DNA from: a virus
DNA: 29,977 bases
Strand: one strand, 5' to 3'
Virus record (IMG/VR): IMGVR_UViG_3300031951_000862
Coordinates: 1 to 29,977 of that record
In this document: positions 28,910 to 29,977 of the stretch, piece after piece
How positions within the stretch are numbered: the stretch's first letter is position 1
How the letters are laid out: each line of letters starts with the position of its first letter
Notes under the pieces: model-generated
Told to the model about the DNA's origin: nothing
The model's database searches: none
What the model saw: only the letters and a program-made list of their open reading frames with translations
Program-made: the position numbers and the translations under genes

Positions 28910-29977
28910 ATGACCAAGATCAGTGCTCTGAGTGATATCGGGACCAGCGTGGCCTCGAACGATACTTTTGTACTGGTTGATGTAAGCGATCCGACTACGC
29001 CGAATAAGAAAATTCAGCAACAGAATCTGTTCTTGATTCCGGACGGGTCGGTTGGAACCCCCGGACTTCGGTTCCTTAACGATACTAATGTCGGTTTATA
29101 CCGACCTACGACTGATACGCTCGCTTTCGTTACCGCTGGTCAGAATCGTTTACATATTACTTCCGCAGGACTAGTTGGCATAGGGACTAGTTTGCCATTG
29201 GAAAAACTGACCATTGAAGGCTTAGGCGAACAAACGTTACGTCTTTGTAACTTAACCGCAGGATCAAACGCCTCTCCTCAAAGTACATTTATAAAGTTTT
29301 TTGGTTATTCGTCAGATGGAACCCCCGGAGGCGCTGAACCACGAGCAAGCATTGAAGCTCAAGATCGTCGGAGTAATGTAATCGGCGGTTTCTTAAACAT
29401 TTCCACTGCTAATACAAGCAGCGTACTCACTAACGCCCTTCATATTGACAGCGCACAGCGAGTAGGGATTGGCACTACGAGCCCTGGCTATGCGCTTGAC
29501 GTTGCAAGTTCAGTTGCTCAAGTTGGCAACTCAACCGACGCATTCATCCAGTACAAATCAACAGCAGGCAACTGGCACGTAGGGGCAAATAGCTCCAATG
29601 CTTATGTGTTTTATAGCGGCACATATGCAAGTGGTACCGAACGCGCCCGCATCGACTCCAGCGGCAGGCTCTTAGTTGGTACGTCCTCTGCATCTGGAGT
29701 GAATAGCAATACCGCTCTCGTTTTAGCTGGAAATTTTGCCTCATTTACTGGCTCGGTTAGCGCCAATCACAATACAGCTACCACTCTGTTTGCCTTAGAA
29801 AATCTGAATGCTACATATATAGTTACTGCGGTAATTACAGGTACTGCAAATGCGGGCGCTTATCACGCTGTTTATATCATTGGATCAGTTGCGGCAAACA
29901 GCCATAGCATTCAAGCATTAAAAGCCGGATCACTTCTTACTCTTTCCCTTAGTGGCGCTAACGTCCAAGCAACCCAA
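28910..29977 (+). CDS. Tail-fibre protein, N-terminal 356 residues, cut by the right edge
   Basis: Open to the last base; no stop in the window. Residues 2-35 repeat the N-terminal module of the 300-residue gene at 22008. Then come GLRFLNDTNVGLYRPTTDTLAFVTAG and several copies of the phage-fibre phrase 'VGIGTs.P..kL.v': LVGIGTSLPLEKLTIEG, RVGIGTTSPGYALDVAS and the shorter RLLVGTSSAS. These units occur in long beta-structured fibres. ATG 28910 lies 2 nt after the preceding TAG and probably belongs to the same transcript. A C-terminal chaperone or receptor-binding tip may follow outside the window. Confidence 0.8.
   Translation, partial: MTKISALSDIGTSVASNDTFVLVDVSDPTTPNKKIQQQNLFLIPDGSVGTPGLRFLNDTNVGLYRPTTDTLAFVTAGQNRLHITSAGLVGIGTSLPLEKLTIEGLGEQTLRLCNLTAGSNASPQSTFIKFFGYSSDGTPGGAEPRASIEAQDRRSNVIGGFLNISTANTSSVLTNALHIDSAQRVGIGTTSPGYALDVASSVAQVGNSTDAFIQYKSTAGNWHVGANSSNAYVFYSGTYASGTERARIDSSGRLLVGTSSASGVNSNTALVLAGNFASFTGSVSANHNTATTLFALENLNATYIVTAVITGTANAGAYHAVYIIGSVAANSHSIQALKAGSLLTLSLSGANVQATQ

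Noticed and set aside
1-29977. CRISPR array or tRNA genes
   Set aside because: No regularly spaced repeats of the needed length and no cloverleaf-compatible stretch were seen by eye.

Overview
The window looks like the structural half of a tailed-phage genome, most likely a cyanophage (a virus of unicellular cyanobacteria). The phage assignment rests on a portal-like protein, a scaffold-like partner, a major capsid protein, a two-domain peptidoglycan hydrolase and a long run of fibre genes. The cyanobacterial host is inferred mainly from an NblA-like phycobilisome-degradation adaptor, helped by weak or absent Shine-Dalgarno sites at many starts. No polymerase, integrase or clear terminase domain is visible, and tail morphology cannot be settled.

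Layout. Positions 1-6250 hold the head module: the end of an upstream gene (possibly the large terminase), portal, a scaffold-like gene overlapping the portal by 509 nt, small proteins, the major capsid protein and a companion structural protein, closed by terminators at 2962-2988 and 6268-6291. Positions 6298-7752 carry a minus-strand hypothetical gene, a helix-hairpin-helix protein and an HNH-AP2 homing-endonuclease-like gene. Positions 7816-13432 hold virion-type proteins, including a long Ala/Pro-rich protein and one with a SWIM-like Cys/His pattern. Positions 13429-14660 form a small accessory island: an excisionase-like HTH and a Dps ferritin on the minus strand, and the NblA-like gene on the plus strand. 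Positions 14679-16718 encode the bifunctional hydrolase and two small proteins.

Positions 16690-19426 are a minus-strand block of six tightly packed genes: a Dam-family-like protein, an HTH-like protein, a winged HTH, an HNH-like zinc protein and two unknowns. A 484-nt divergent control region follows, then two small plus-strand genes, one a double-HTH regulator. From 20570 to the right edge is a fibre/adhesin cassette: repeat-bearing fibre proteins, a small basic protein, two paralogous large fibre-like proteins, a lectin-like (LamG) fibre protein and a last fibre gene cut by the window edge.

Two features stand out beyond ordinary annotation. First, the portal and scaffold-like frames are both open over about 170 codons. 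Second, at least 15 starts on both strands have a -10-like hexamer (TATACT, TAGAAT, TAGACT, TATAAT and similar) 25-33 nt upstream, mostly 25-29. This suggests many short-leader promoters, several of them fused to the stop codon of the preceding gene. The Dps/NblA island points to management of host iron/oxidative stress and of the light-harvesting antenna during infection; that reading is inference.
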